NCBI GenBank assembly: GCA_003415625.1
Contig: PYIU01000002.1
Location: forward strand, 1,116,001-1,180,000
DNA: 64,000 nt
Direction of reading: 5' to 3'
DNA from: Aquanectria penicillioides
Taxonomy: Eukaryota; Ascomycota; Sordariomycetes; Hypocreales; Nectriaceae
Shown: positions 47,001-57,343 of the stretch, piece after piece
Layout: each line of letters starts with the position of its first letter
Numbering within the stretch: position 1 is the first letter of the stretch
Position numbers and translations under genes: made by a program
Notes under the pieces: model-generated
The model's input: the letters and a program-made list of their open reading frames with translations, nothing else
Database searches by the model: none
Told to the model about the DNA's origin: nothing

Positions 47001-47942
47001 CCCCTCTCCGGCTGGCTCATCGTCTCTAGTCCCATCTGCACTGTCGATCAGACGTGTGGATGCGTCCAGTGGCTCTTCTCTAGCTCTTCTCTAGCTCTTC
47101 TCTAGCTCTTCTCTGGGCCTCTGAGTCTTTGACTTCTGGCACTGGGCTACTCTCCGTCTCTCTCTCTCCGTCTCTCTCGTCTCTCTGGCGCTCACCCTGC
47201 CGTCGTGTGCCGCCGCCGCCCGATTTGCCAAGGAGGCCCCTTTGGTGAGCCACGTTTTTGACACGGCCCCCTTTCCCATTTCCCGCTTCAGCTCGATAGG
47301 CGCAGATTCGCCGTCTTGATTTGTCCGCTCGGTTGTCAGCGTGTTGCGCCCGTCCCGGGCCGGCGGAGACCAAATCGCCTCACGTCCGAAAATAGTGACT
47401 GGGAGCCGCATCGCCAGGGCACGCGAAACTGAGACGTGCGAAACACTCCCCCAAGATGCTCCCATTCCGCGTCGACGAGACGACTCAAACAACATCATGC
47501 ACCTCGTCCCAGTAGTGCACAGGTAAAAACGAAGGATAAACTACGGCTAACGTGTAACGGGGGATTGAAACCGTGGCTGCGCAGCGTCTTTACGGGCCAG
47601 AAGCTGCCCCTAGTGATCGTCTGCGGCCCGCTATGTTGCGGATCCGAACCCTGGCGTCCATGATCCTTGGATCCCTGGGGCCGTTCTGGGCCTTGCATGC
47701 AAATGTCCTATCCTGTTGGATGTACAGTAGTTGCAGTAGTGCCGGCATCCACGAGATCGGGGGTCCTGGCTAGCGTAGACGTTCTGAATATGTATCCTGC
47801 CGTCCCCTGCGTGGCTGCTCGTTGTGGCTGTTGAAGTTAGCTTCTCGTTGTGCTTTTTCTTCTTGTCTTGTCGTCAACCCTTCGACTGCTTTGCCCATTT
47901 CGCTCTCTTCGAGGCCTGCAGAGCCTCACACCAAACGCCAAG
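44043..47942. other. 3.9-kb intergenic stretch
   Basis: No recognised gene between the divergent carboxypeptidase-like and seven-helix genes. A GC-rich GGC/CGG tract lies near 45108-45133 and an 11-bp tandem repeat near 47072. Open frames here look random. Confidence 0.45.
47072..47114. repeat. 11-bp tandem repeat, four copies
   Basis: The unit GCTCTTCTCTA occurs four times head to tail, the last copy lacking its final A. It lies in a pyrimidine-rich part of the region upstream of the membrane protein gene. Confidence 0.85.
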
Positions 47943-49178
47943 ATGACGGGCCTGTTGATCCCCGCCACCTATCGGCCGACGAAGCCCGATCAAAATGACA
48001 TGAACATTGCGAGTATTACTTGGGGAGTTTCGATGGGTGTTTTCATCTTCTCTGCGGCCAAGAGTTTCAGGCATACCATCAACTCATGGAAACGAGGTCG
48101 TAAAATGAACCCTTATATCATCCTGGTGTGGATGGAACTGGTCAGCAGCACTGTCATGAGTGCCATCATGTGGTGTTACCTACGAGGATTTATCGAACCC
48201 GGCTTTCCTTTCTTTTTCATGATCGGTAGGTGGCTTGCACGGCATTTTTGGCACTCTAACTCTTGGGTTGTTACTCACCATGCTTGGCAGTTTTGCTTTG
48301 GTCTATCCAGATCCAGGCCTTGATCCAGATTATCATCAACCGAATCGCCATTCTTATGGTCAACCGAACTAGTGCCAAGAGGCTGAAATGGATTTCCTTC
48401 TTCATCCTACTCGTTATCAACATCAGCGTGTTTTGCGTCTGGATTCCCGCTCGCCTTCAGATCAGCGACACTTGGATTAAGATCAACAGTATTTGGGATC
48501 GAATCGAAAAAGTCATCTTCCTTATTGTCGACGCTGGCTTGAACCTTTATTTTATTCACCTTGTCCGATCTCGTCTTATCGCCAACGGTTTGACCAAGTA
48601 CAACAGACTGTTCCGATTCAACCTTGGAATGATTGGAATTTCAATGTCCATGGATGTCGGTGCCAGCAACGCCCGAGTTTCAGAGAACCTTGTGCTAACG
48701 AGATGCAGATCCTCCTAATTGCTATGATGTCCCTTCCCAATGACATTGTGTTAGTTTGATGCGAGTATATACACCGGACGCCATGACTAACTGTTGATAT
48801 AGTTACATCCAGTTCCATCCCCTCGCGTACCTCGTCAAGCTCCACATCGAGATGAACATGGCCGAATTGATTACCAAAGTCGTCAAAGCCAGCAACGGAG
48901 GCTACGCCGACTATTCCGGTTCCCGATCCAACCCCACCGGAAACAAGAGCTCAAAGGGCGGCCACACTACCGGCAGCAGACATGTGGCCTCCATCTTCCC
49001 CAACGGCCACAGCACGTTTGTCGAAGCCGGCGGAGAGGGGGTATCGAGCTTCCGAACCGAGCCGGCCGAGATGGTATTCAGAAGACCACCACTACTCAAG
49101 TTGTCATCAAAGAGTCAACGCAATCTGGTTACGAGGACCATGACCTGGCCAGTGAGTCTAGCTCAACACGACAGTTGA
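47943..49178 (+). CDS. seven-helix-type integral membrane protein
   Basis: Exons 47943-48225, 48291-48655, 48709-48749 and 48803-49178 give an intact reading of 354 aa. Hydrophobic helices include SITWGVSMGVFIFSAAKSF, YIILVWMELVSSTVMSAIMW, VLLWSIQIQALIQIIINRIA, WISFFILLVINISVFCVWIP, KVIFLIVDAGLNLYFIHLVR and ILLIAMMSLPNDI. The layout of about seven helices plus a disordered tail is that of a large fungal membrane family with no assigned ligand; receptor-like function is speculation. The exon 2 donor (GTCGGT) is unusual. The tail probably changes frame at GG 49073-49074. One more G would give GIQKTTTTQVVIKE and a stop at 49201 (362 aa), which looks more like family tails. Confidence 0.75.
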
Positions 49179-49201
49179 AGAGGGAGAATTACCCTGAATG
49201 A

Positions 49202-50566
49202 GGTATAGAAAACGATAGCTATGCTCAGGACGAAGAGTTTTGTGATACAACTACTACAACTTAGACGCTTAATGGAGGACGGGACGGGAGGCATGGGTCT
49301 ATGGAGCGATCTTTTCTGCTTCACCACTAGAATCATCGGCGACGACATCGAAACGATACCCAGTGGAATGTACTTTGATAGAATCAGGACTACAGTAATA
49401 GTACCTACTTAATGTTAAACACGAAAAAAGGAGAGAATAATCAATAACGTGGCTCATCTGCCCTTTCCAAAGACAACGTTGCACGCTCGTTATTCCTTCC
49501 CCCTTAATCGATGGTATCATTGATATTTCGGGTCCAGGCCGGCTACCCTGCTCCGGCGATACGGAACCCTTGGTGCGGCCGTGTTGTTTAGTTTTTAGGC
49601 TAGTGGAGGAGCGGGATGATACTCTATGGCTGTGGGTGTGAGACTATCGAATGACTCAATCATGCATATACAAAACGAACCATGTCTGAACGAGAGACGA
49701 TTTGCATCGAGAACGAAGACCTACACAGAAACCCGAAAACGTGGGGTGCATTGTCTGATGCGGCAAAAAGCAATGTGTTCCGGGTTGCTAGGCTCCGGCC
49801 TCATCTTGAGACTTGGGTGTGTGAGGCCCACCCGACTAGTCTCCCCGGCCTCGGGAGGTTTGCCACGTGGGCGCGAAAAAAGCAACGAGAAGTCTCGGAA
49901 GCGCATGTGAACCTCAACTTGGGCTTGTCCAGTCGACGATAACGACCTGGCGTAGATATCGATAGCTCAACACGACCAAGAAGATGGCGCTGGTGGTAAG
50001 TACCAGTCTTCAATATTCTTATCTCATATGATCCACGTGCCGCTAAGGAAGACAGGGTCATGGCTGATTACGGTACCATGGGAACCTACCGGCCGGTCCG
50101 ATTTGTAATCTAGTGCAAAGGCAGCATCCCATATGACTTCAAGCTAGGGAGATTTAGACCCAACGTGCGGGATTAGGCAGTGGCACAGGGGATGGAAATG
50201 TTTTTCAACCCGCGTAGAAAATCTAGATGTGACTTTAGCGAAGGCCTATGTTTTTGGATAATCGACGAATCCTCTTCCTAATTGCTTTTCTCTCTTTCCC
50301 ATAGCCCATCTATGAGAGCTGGACGATCAGACGAAGCCTGCTCAGGATGACTCCGATATCGAAATAGACCTACTTGTTGTGTTTTGAATATTTCCAAGAA
50401 ATACTATCATAAACCATGCTAAAACACAACCCGTCTATGCTACTTCGATGAATGGCACGTACTCCAAGCTACCAATGTCATGTGCTGTTTTCTGCGAAGA
50501 GAGAATGAGTTCATAGTAAGCGATTGTCATTCATGGCTACCCTCTCGCAGTTCTGAGCTTTCTACA
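49202..50566. other. intergenic
   Basis: Contains nothing recognisable beyond the 3' regions of the flanking gene and pseudogene. Confidence 0.45.
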
Positions 50567-51429
50567 CTATCTAAAATCACCGAGACCCCTTAGTGGCGTT
50601 TTAAATTCTTCTTCGAAAACCATGTCATCATCAAACATTCCTCGGTCTTTCAATTTTGAATTCCTCGCATCCACCTCGTGCAAAGCATCCAAAATACAGT
50701 ACGGTTCGGTCCACGACGATCCAAAGTCAATGAATAGACGTTGCTTGAAACTTTCCGCGTGAACATCCCTATTGTAAATGCCCAGTTTGTTGAGCGCGCG
50801 AATGCCTCTCATTACTTTATTCACAGTTCGTCGACTCACTCCAGCATCTCCTGGCACCAGACCTTTGACGATAGCTCGAACCCTAGTTTCCTCTCAGGTT
50901 TGGAGCAAATCATCTTCTGAGTCATCGAGACCTAAATCAACCCCATACTCCTCAAGTTTTCGCTTGTCCTCGTCTTTCAGACAGAGATACCCATGGCACT
51001 CAACTGCGAACTTTGGTTTAGCGGCATTTTTTAATCGCGCCTGTTTACTTCGACCAAATGCTCTGCATTTAGTATAGAATGAATCGGTGTAATATAAGAT
51101 CGTCTTCAATGGGAGTTTGTCCTGCAAGATCGGGCCCCAGTAGTAGTGGGTCTCATAAGGATTGAAGTACTTAAACTGAAGAATGGAAAGTTACACTAGT
51201 CATGACCAATTGATGCTATGTCTCAACTCACCGCTTTGAGAGCATATTCTTGGGATTTGATCTTGACCGTAAAGACAGTACCCTTAATTTCTGACCACCC
51301 TTCTCGGTCAGAGTCGAGCCTTTCCCGTCACGTCATTTCGGCATTCTGATCTCTGAAGACGTCTAATTTTGGACCAGGGCACGGGGGTAATGGAGCCGAG
51401 TGATTCGCTTGCTGAACTGTTGTGGACAT
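50567..51429 (-). pseudogene. Fta2-like (Sim4 complex) kinase-fold pseudogene
   Basis: Reading 51429-51232 and 51175-50567, with a clean 56-bp intron between them, gives one continuous frame of 286 coding bases-triplets or fewer that is interrupted only by two TGA codons, at 51330-51328 and 50896-50894. The sequence has PPCPGPKLDVF near its start, VFTVKIKSQEYALKA then FKYFNPYETHYYWGP, KFAVECHGYLCL, RAIVKGLVPGDAG, LNKLGIYNRDV and FIDFGSSWTEPY. This is the degenerate kinase-like fold of fungal Fta2-domain proteins, often multicopy. LGIYNRDV and IDFGSSW occupy the catalytic-loop and DFG positions. In both cases a single C-to-T change from CGA (Arg) would explain the stop, fitting RIP-like or methyl-C deamination decay. 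No other frame change is needed. Confidence 0.78.
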
Positions 51430-54011
51430 TATAACCATGGCGGTGATCCCATGAAATTTAGCCATTGGACAGTGAATTTGGTTTTATAGTTTATTCATGT
51501 TCTTGCCGGACATGATCATCAAACGGACTGGCAATACCCAGAACTCAAATCCGAAATACTGTAGAAAGAGTTGTGCAAGACTAGTAAAGTAACGACATCT
51601 GGGAAGAATTCAGATAGTGAAGAATCCGAGGAGTCGCAGCAAGACCCATTAAGTTAGGACCTAATTCGAGAAAGAGACAGAGAAAGAGTTGTTATGTTGC
51701 CGATGAGTTCGGTTCCTCATTTTCTGAGAGTCAGTGGCTTTCTTTTCAGGTACTCTCAACGGGATATTCCTTCCTGTGTAAATACCGACTAATATAAAGA
51801 CAGTGCAATGGAGATTTTTCGTAGTAGAGCTTAAACCCTGAATTTGAAAGTCAGGAAACGGATGGGAGACCAGAGTTGAGGTAGCAATCAACAACTGGAT
51901 GAGTTGAACTGCAAAAGGAGGAGATCAACAAGGCGCAAAAAAGACGTTAAATTCGCTTGAGCAATAGCTTGAGATCGTTGCAATTCCTGCATGTGGATTG
52001 CAGGTTCGGTCTTAAAGGCAGGACAAGCTATGCGGATAGAAGCTAGGGGATACGCAGAGAAGATCTCGCGCTGGTAGATAAACAGGATTTTAGATGCGCT
52101 AGCATTATGTTGGGCTTATAAGTATATCCTTTTACTTACTAAAATGAATCTATCTCCAGTCTGAGCATATGTGGATAAATCTACATGGAAAACTAGCGAT
52201 GTAAATCTTCAATTGCGTGCGAGTATCAATTCATCCATCATGCATCGCTCACGAAAGGCATTCTTCACACTTTGAGATTTGTGTGATCAGAAAAGGGGAA
52301 ATGTGGAAATTTGAACAACTCGTTGCCAGATCCCATGAACCAATCCAGCCGACTCGCGAAATGAAACCGCGATTGAGTGGATGGAAGGAGAGACATTATG
52401 AGACGTCTGCCGCACGCTTTGGTTTTGGTTGTACTCCGTAAACTTGGCCGGACTGCAGTGTTCAAGGCCTATTGCAGAGGCAGTGTTGGACATGCACCGC
52501 CCCGTTGCGGCACATAACACGACCGGCTGCATAAAATAACACGGCAATGCATGGATGTGCTCATGCCAATCAACTACTTGGACAACGCGCAGCAAAGCCT
52601 CTGTCAATGGTTATTCCTTTTTGCCATAGGGCCACAGGGTAGGTGGGAAATTCTGAGCTGCAGGCACCGCGACTTGCTTTGGATTGCCCCTTGCAGCAGC
52701 CGCCGAGCTTGATCGCCCGTGGAATGGTGGAATGGTGGAATGGGAGACCTTGGATTTGGATGACATGTTGGTTCTTGCGCGATTGAAGAATTATTCTGAT
52801 CCTTCTAAATGGATGAAAGAGGCGGCGATTGTATTGTCACCGAATTGAATTGCTGTCGCGGGAGTATATCAGTGCTCCTGTTGGGATGAAAAATAGATCA
52901 CATTGATGTGTTGTGCTGTATCGTATTATCTGCGGTGGACCGGCCAACACGGGCCGGAGGCGTGTTTCAGTGATCGAGGTGAGCCAAATTACGTTGCCCG
53001 AATTAGATCAGGCTCTGCGAGGGAGATCGGAAGACGTTGTATTACAGGATTCAGGCATGCCCGACAAAGGTCGATCAACTGGGTTGCTACAAGGATGAGC
53101 CTCCGCCACTTGGTTTTCACAGCCTGCTCAGGCACAGATCTTGAACGTGCGTGTGGCCACTCGAAAAATAGTACTGGTGTCTTATGGGCCGGGAGCACGG
53201 GGATATGCAGTGTAAATTGAAACAAATTAATACCGAGTGTTGGCAAGCCGCACGCATGAAAGCACCTAAGCTGGCCGTGTTAATTCCACAGAACCCGCGT
53301 GACTGTGACGACCCGATTTAAGTCAACGACGCTCGGACAGCGACCGTCTGCGGTTTGGATGCCTCAACAAACAAAAGACAAAAGGGCCGGCCAAGAAAGA
53401 CACCTTCTTTTAGCTTCATCCGAGCACTGGGCCAAGGTTGCTGACTCTTGGTCTGAGCCCGATTCCAAAACGCACTTGGGGAGGCTGCTCTTTGGGGAAT
53501 TGCGTGGAACTGAAACCATTGCGCCGGGGCCTGCAAAGACTTTCAAGCTTAACTTGTTCCCCAGTGCTTCGGCACTCCAGATGGTGAGACAGCCACCAAC
53601 CTCCGGAGGATCGGCCAAAACCAATGGCGGACCGCGGCTGCACGCTCAAAGGGGGATCGGATCGCACCCTGTCCCTGGCAGATCCGTGTGCGCCAAGGTT
53701 CATCCACGTCAAGACGGTGTTTGTTGTCACCTTGGTCCAGTTGATTGCGTGTTTGATGAAGGGGTCCAAGCCAACATGCGCGTTTCCCTCGCCGATAAGC
53801 CGAAGCCCTCACCGGCCGGGGCATCCAAGGCCAACGGGATTGACTTGGATATATAAATACGATCCGTTGAACTGAACCGACCTGGCGTACATCTCGTCTT
53901 CCTCACTATCAACCTACGACCGCCTCTGTATAACTTGTATCTGTATCTCCATCTTCTCCAAAAGTCATTCGTTGACCTCAAGACAACGTTCGCTTTCTCA
54001 ACTCGCCCAAC
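51430..54011. other. 2.6-kb intergenic stretch
   Basis: No gene is recognised. A plus-strand open frame at 53299-53856 (185 codons) lacks any domain and overlaps the probable promoter of the wall protein gene. A/T content is raised between about 51600 and 52200. Confidence 0.45.
53850..53859 (+). promoter_or_regulatory. TATA box of the wall protein gene
   Basis: TATATAAATA lies about 155 bp before the start codon at 54012 and is followed by a C/T-rich tract (53895-53990), the usual layout of a strongly expressed fungal promoter with its transcription start near 53885. Confidence 0.55.
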
Positions 54012-54740
54012 ATGAACAAGCTTCTCGTCCTCACCCTCTCCGCCACCGGCGCCCTAGCCGCCGTCAACCATGCCGTCCTCTTTCAGCGCGACACCTACCA
54101 GCTCTCTTGCTCTTCTCAGGGCATGAAGGATTGTGGTACCGGCTGCATTGGAACTACTTGGACTTGCTGCCCCAGCAAGGACCGAGGATGCCCTTCTACC
54201 CACACTTGCGCCCTGGGCGCCAACGGCGAGTACGGCTGCTGCCCCGTCGGAGAGACTTGCGGAGGCGATGGCGGTGCCGTCACCAGCGCTTACACCAACA
54301 CCGTCACCATCCCCGGGGCGGGCCAGACCTCAGTTGCCAACAGCGGCTCGAGTGCTACCCAGGGCTACGATCAGCCTCCCGCCGGGTCCAGCTCTGCTGC
54401 AGCCGAGACTAAGACCGCTCCCGCTGAGACTCAGTCCGTCCCTGCCGGAACCCAGTCTGTTCCCGCCGGAACTCAGTCCGTTCCCGCCCAGTCTCCTTCT
54501 TCTGCTGCTCAGCAACCCTCCTACTCTCAGTCCGAGACTCTCGTGACCGCCACTCAGACCTACGTCCAGCCCAACACCACTCCTGCTGCCGTTGTTCCCA
54601 CTCCCGGCTACGGCAACAACAGCACCAAGCCCATCCAGACCAGCGCCCCTTCGACCAGCGTCGTCGTCAACGGCGCCGCCTCGTATGGCATCAACATGGT
54701 TGGCGGCCTGCTTGCCGGTGTCGCCGCTCTCCTGATCTAA
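54012..54740 (+). CDS. cysteine-rich, probably GPI-anchored cell-wall protein
   Basis: A single exon gives 242 aa. The signal peptide (MNKLLVLTLSATGALA) is followed by a compact cysteine-rich domain (about residues 34-84): CSSQGMKDCGTGCIG, TWTCCPSKDRGC, HTCALGANGEYGCC and GETCGG. The CC pairs resemble granulin-like modules seen in fungal wall proteins. A Ser/Thr/Pro/Ala stalk with a perfect six-residue repeat (TQSVPA, three copies at about 54429-54488) comes next. The protein ends in a hydrophobic tail (MVGGLLAGVAALLI) with no basic residues, a GPI-type signal. Codon use is strongly biased to C in third positions, and a TATA box plus CT-rich leader are present, suggesting high expression. Function is unknown; an adhesive or protective role is inferred. 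Confidence 0.87.
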   Translation: MNKLLVLTLSATGALAAVNHAVLFQRDTYQLSCSSQGMKDCGTGCIGTTWTCCPSKDRGCPSTHTCALGANGEYGCCPVGETCGGDGGAVTSAYTNTVTIPGAGQTSVANSGSSATQGYDQPPAGSSSAAAETKTAPAETQSVPAGTQSVPAGTQSVPAQSPSSAAQQPSYSQSETLVTATQTYVQPNTTPAAVVPTPGYGNNSTKPIQTSAPSTSVVVNGAASYGINMVGGLLAGVAALLI

Positions 54741-55260
54741 GTTAAATCCCACGGAAACAAGGTTGCCAAACTAGAGCAGCCGAGAGACACGGAGAAAAGA
54801 AGGGGAAGAAGGGTGGCGGTCAGGCTAACCGTTTCACGAAGTGCGGGTGCGCCAAGTGCTGGCCCGATGCGCAGAACAAGTGTTGTTCCTCTTCTGCAGA
54901 TGTAATTTATTCATTCAATCACAATTCATGACGACCGAGGATCGGGATCCGTGCTCACGTTGATGCGGGGGACTAATTGCTCGTTTGACAAGGGGAGCCG
55001 GGCGTTGTACCCGGCCCACGAAAGGGAGGCTAGCTATCCGTATAGACGCAGGTTATAATGCACATCAATCATGCGCGAAAGGGCAGCCATCCCGGCACAA
55101 GGACACACCTTGTGTTGGTGGCGGCGCCCGACAGACCTGGAATAGAACAGAACAAAGATTTGCCCAAAAATAATTGGCTTTTCAATTTTTTTTTTTCTTT
55201 CTCGTTCTTGCGCTAGTCACTATCCCGCACTGTTTCTAAAACAAGACCTGTGACGCGAGC
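54741..55260. other. intergenic between convergent genes
   Basis: Shared 3' region of the wall protein and oxidoreductase genes, with a T run near 55189-55197. Nothing else is seen. Confidence 0.5.
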
Positions 55261-56433
55261 TCAGTTTACCTGGATACCAACCTTACCCTGGTGCTTGCCC
55301 GACCACTGGTACTCGTACGCCTCTTTTAGTTGGTCCAAGGTAAAGATCTTGGAGTCAATGACGGGCCGAAGACTCTCGGGGTTGGCCTCGATGGCGCGGA
55401 CCATATCCTCCATCTGGGTCCTGCTTCCGACGAGAATGCCTCGCGTGGTGCACTGGCGGCTCAAGTTCTCAAGGAATCCTGGCTGCTCCTCTCCTGAATT
55501 GCCGCCAACAAATCCAATGATGGTAATGACGCCGTCAATCTTGATGCTCTCCAGACTCTGGCGCATCGACGCTGGGCCAGCAACCTCGATAACATGGTCG
55601 ACTCCCACTCCGCCAGTCAGCTCCTTGGCTTTGGCGCCCCATTGAGGCGTCTCCTTATAGTTGATGATGTGGTCCGCGCCAAGCTTCTTCAGCAGCTCAG
55701 CCTTCTCGTTCGAACTGGTGGTCGCAATGACCTTGGCTCCAGCCGCCTTTGCGAACTGGACTCCGAAAATGCTCACTCCACCGGTGCCCTGGGTAAGGAC
55801 CCACTGGCCGGCCAGTAGCTTCTTGTCCGAGAGCCCGAACAGTGCGTTCCAAGCGGTCAACCCCGCACAAGTGAGTGTTGAGGCTTCGATAAAGTTCAGG
55901 TTTGAGGGCATGCGTACCAAACCCTGTTCATTGAAAGCAGCAAAATTTCGAAGAGTTCCATCAATGGCCCCTCCCAGACCGGTCTTCATGCTTCCAGCAT
56001 CGAGGGAACCGCCTAGATGGCCCTGGTTGAAGAGGGTGATGACATTGTCACCAACCTGGAACCTGCTAACATTCTTGCCAACAGCCACGACGGTACCAGC
56101 ACCATCCGAGCCGGGGATAACATTCGGCGAGACTCCGATTCTATACTGACCCTTGGCGATGATGAGGTCGCGGTACTGTGATAATAGTTAGTGGGTGCTT
56201 AATGACACGGGCAACCTGAGCGACGTACGTTGAGGGAAGCGCCCTTGACTGTTGGAGTAGTTAGGTTAGCCTCTTGACGTAATTGGCCGATTGGAAGTTC
56301 GTGACATACTCTTGACGAGCACCTGGCTATCGCCGAGCTCGGGAAGGGGTTGCTCAGACAGCTTGAGAGAGTCGAACCCAGCCTGGTCGGTGGTGTTCCA
56401 CTGCTGGACCGTAGTTGTGATTTCTTGCGCCAT
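55261..56433 (-). CDS. zinc-free MDR-family NAD(P)-dependent oxidoreductase
   Basis: Exons 56433-56310, 56248-56229 and 56175-55261 join in phase to give 352 aa, typical for medium-chain dehydrogenases/reductases. The GroES-like N-terminal domain has QVLVKIKGASLNYRD and VIPGSDGAGTVVAVG. The Rossmann domain shows LTQGTGGVSIFGVQFAKAAG (the GxGxxG equivalent) and AKVIATTSSNEKAELLKKLG. The cysteine cluster of zinc alcohol dehydrogenases is absent, so this groups with quinone oxidoreductase-like enzymes; the substrate is unknown. The second exon is only 20 nt and encodes most of KGASLN. A TATATATA box lies about 100 bp upstream on the coding strand. Confidence 0.9.
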
Positions 56434-56530
56434 TGGGAACTAGATGTCTGTGGTCGTGAGATGGATTGTAGTGCGGGGGACAATTGAATGCGGTTCTTGT
56501 CAATCCTTATGTTCCCCGGCTAGGAGGCCA

Positions 56531-56540
56531 CTATATATAT
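56531..56540 (-). promoter_or_regulatory. TATA box of the MDR gene
   Basis: An ATATATATAG sequence on the coding strand lies about 100 bp before the ATG at 56433. Called by position and sequence only. Confidence 0.5.
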
Positions 56541-57343
56541 CAAGATTCGGAGTTGCTCTTTCGAGTCTGTTGGCCAATCCAGGATTTGAACTGATTTGTA
56601 AGGTAAAGTGGGATGCAAACTCCGTGGACTTCAGGTTACCTGGCGCAACTCGTGGGGCCCCTTGGCGACGTCAGTGCGGTTGACGCCATCGATTGATTTG
56701 TGGATCGAATGGAGTCGGGGTTGATCCATCACCGATCACAGAGGGGTAGTTTATAGTCTTATCATGCCGTTGTGACGATGATGTCGTTCGATTCTAGAAT
56801 TATCCTACTGTCTTCTCCCCCAATAACACACCGCCCCGCGATCAGCAAGGGATGCCCTGTTGCGGGTGATGGGAATTCGTAGCGTGTGGGTATCGGGTAC
56901 CGAATTCCACGGCGATGGCAGCTTTGTAAGTGGGAACATCCCCATATTGGGGTTGGCCACCCGAAAAGCCGAGGCATTTTCTCCATAAGGCCGCTCAGAT
57001 CCGCCATACGCGGTTGTGCTAACTGAACGTGCAGCAAAATTTGGCCGAGGGGCTCTTGTGATAGCCTTAAAGGATTGAAACGCACAATACTGTCATGATA
57101 CTGATGGCGATGGACCCAAGATGTGGTTTCGAGATTCCAGGAATACGGCAACTCAGATTAAGAGGCTGCAGGGCCGCATGATGCAGTTACCCCAAAGGGA
57201 TATGACTAATAAGCGAAAACCGCCCCGGTAAGTACATTGATGAGAGGACAGCGATACGGGCAAGGCTAGACACATGTCAGCTCTTGTTGATTGCATCACC
57301 ATCCTTCATCGCGCAAATATCACCTTGATAGCCGTGCTTTTCA
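56541..57343. other. intergenic, divergent promoter
   Basis: Lies between the divergent MDR and CofD-like genes. No further gene is recognised. Confidence 0.45.

Noticed and set aside
53299..53856. 185-codon plus-strand frame
   Set aside because: No domain, signal or compositional support. It ends in the TATA region of the wall protein gene.
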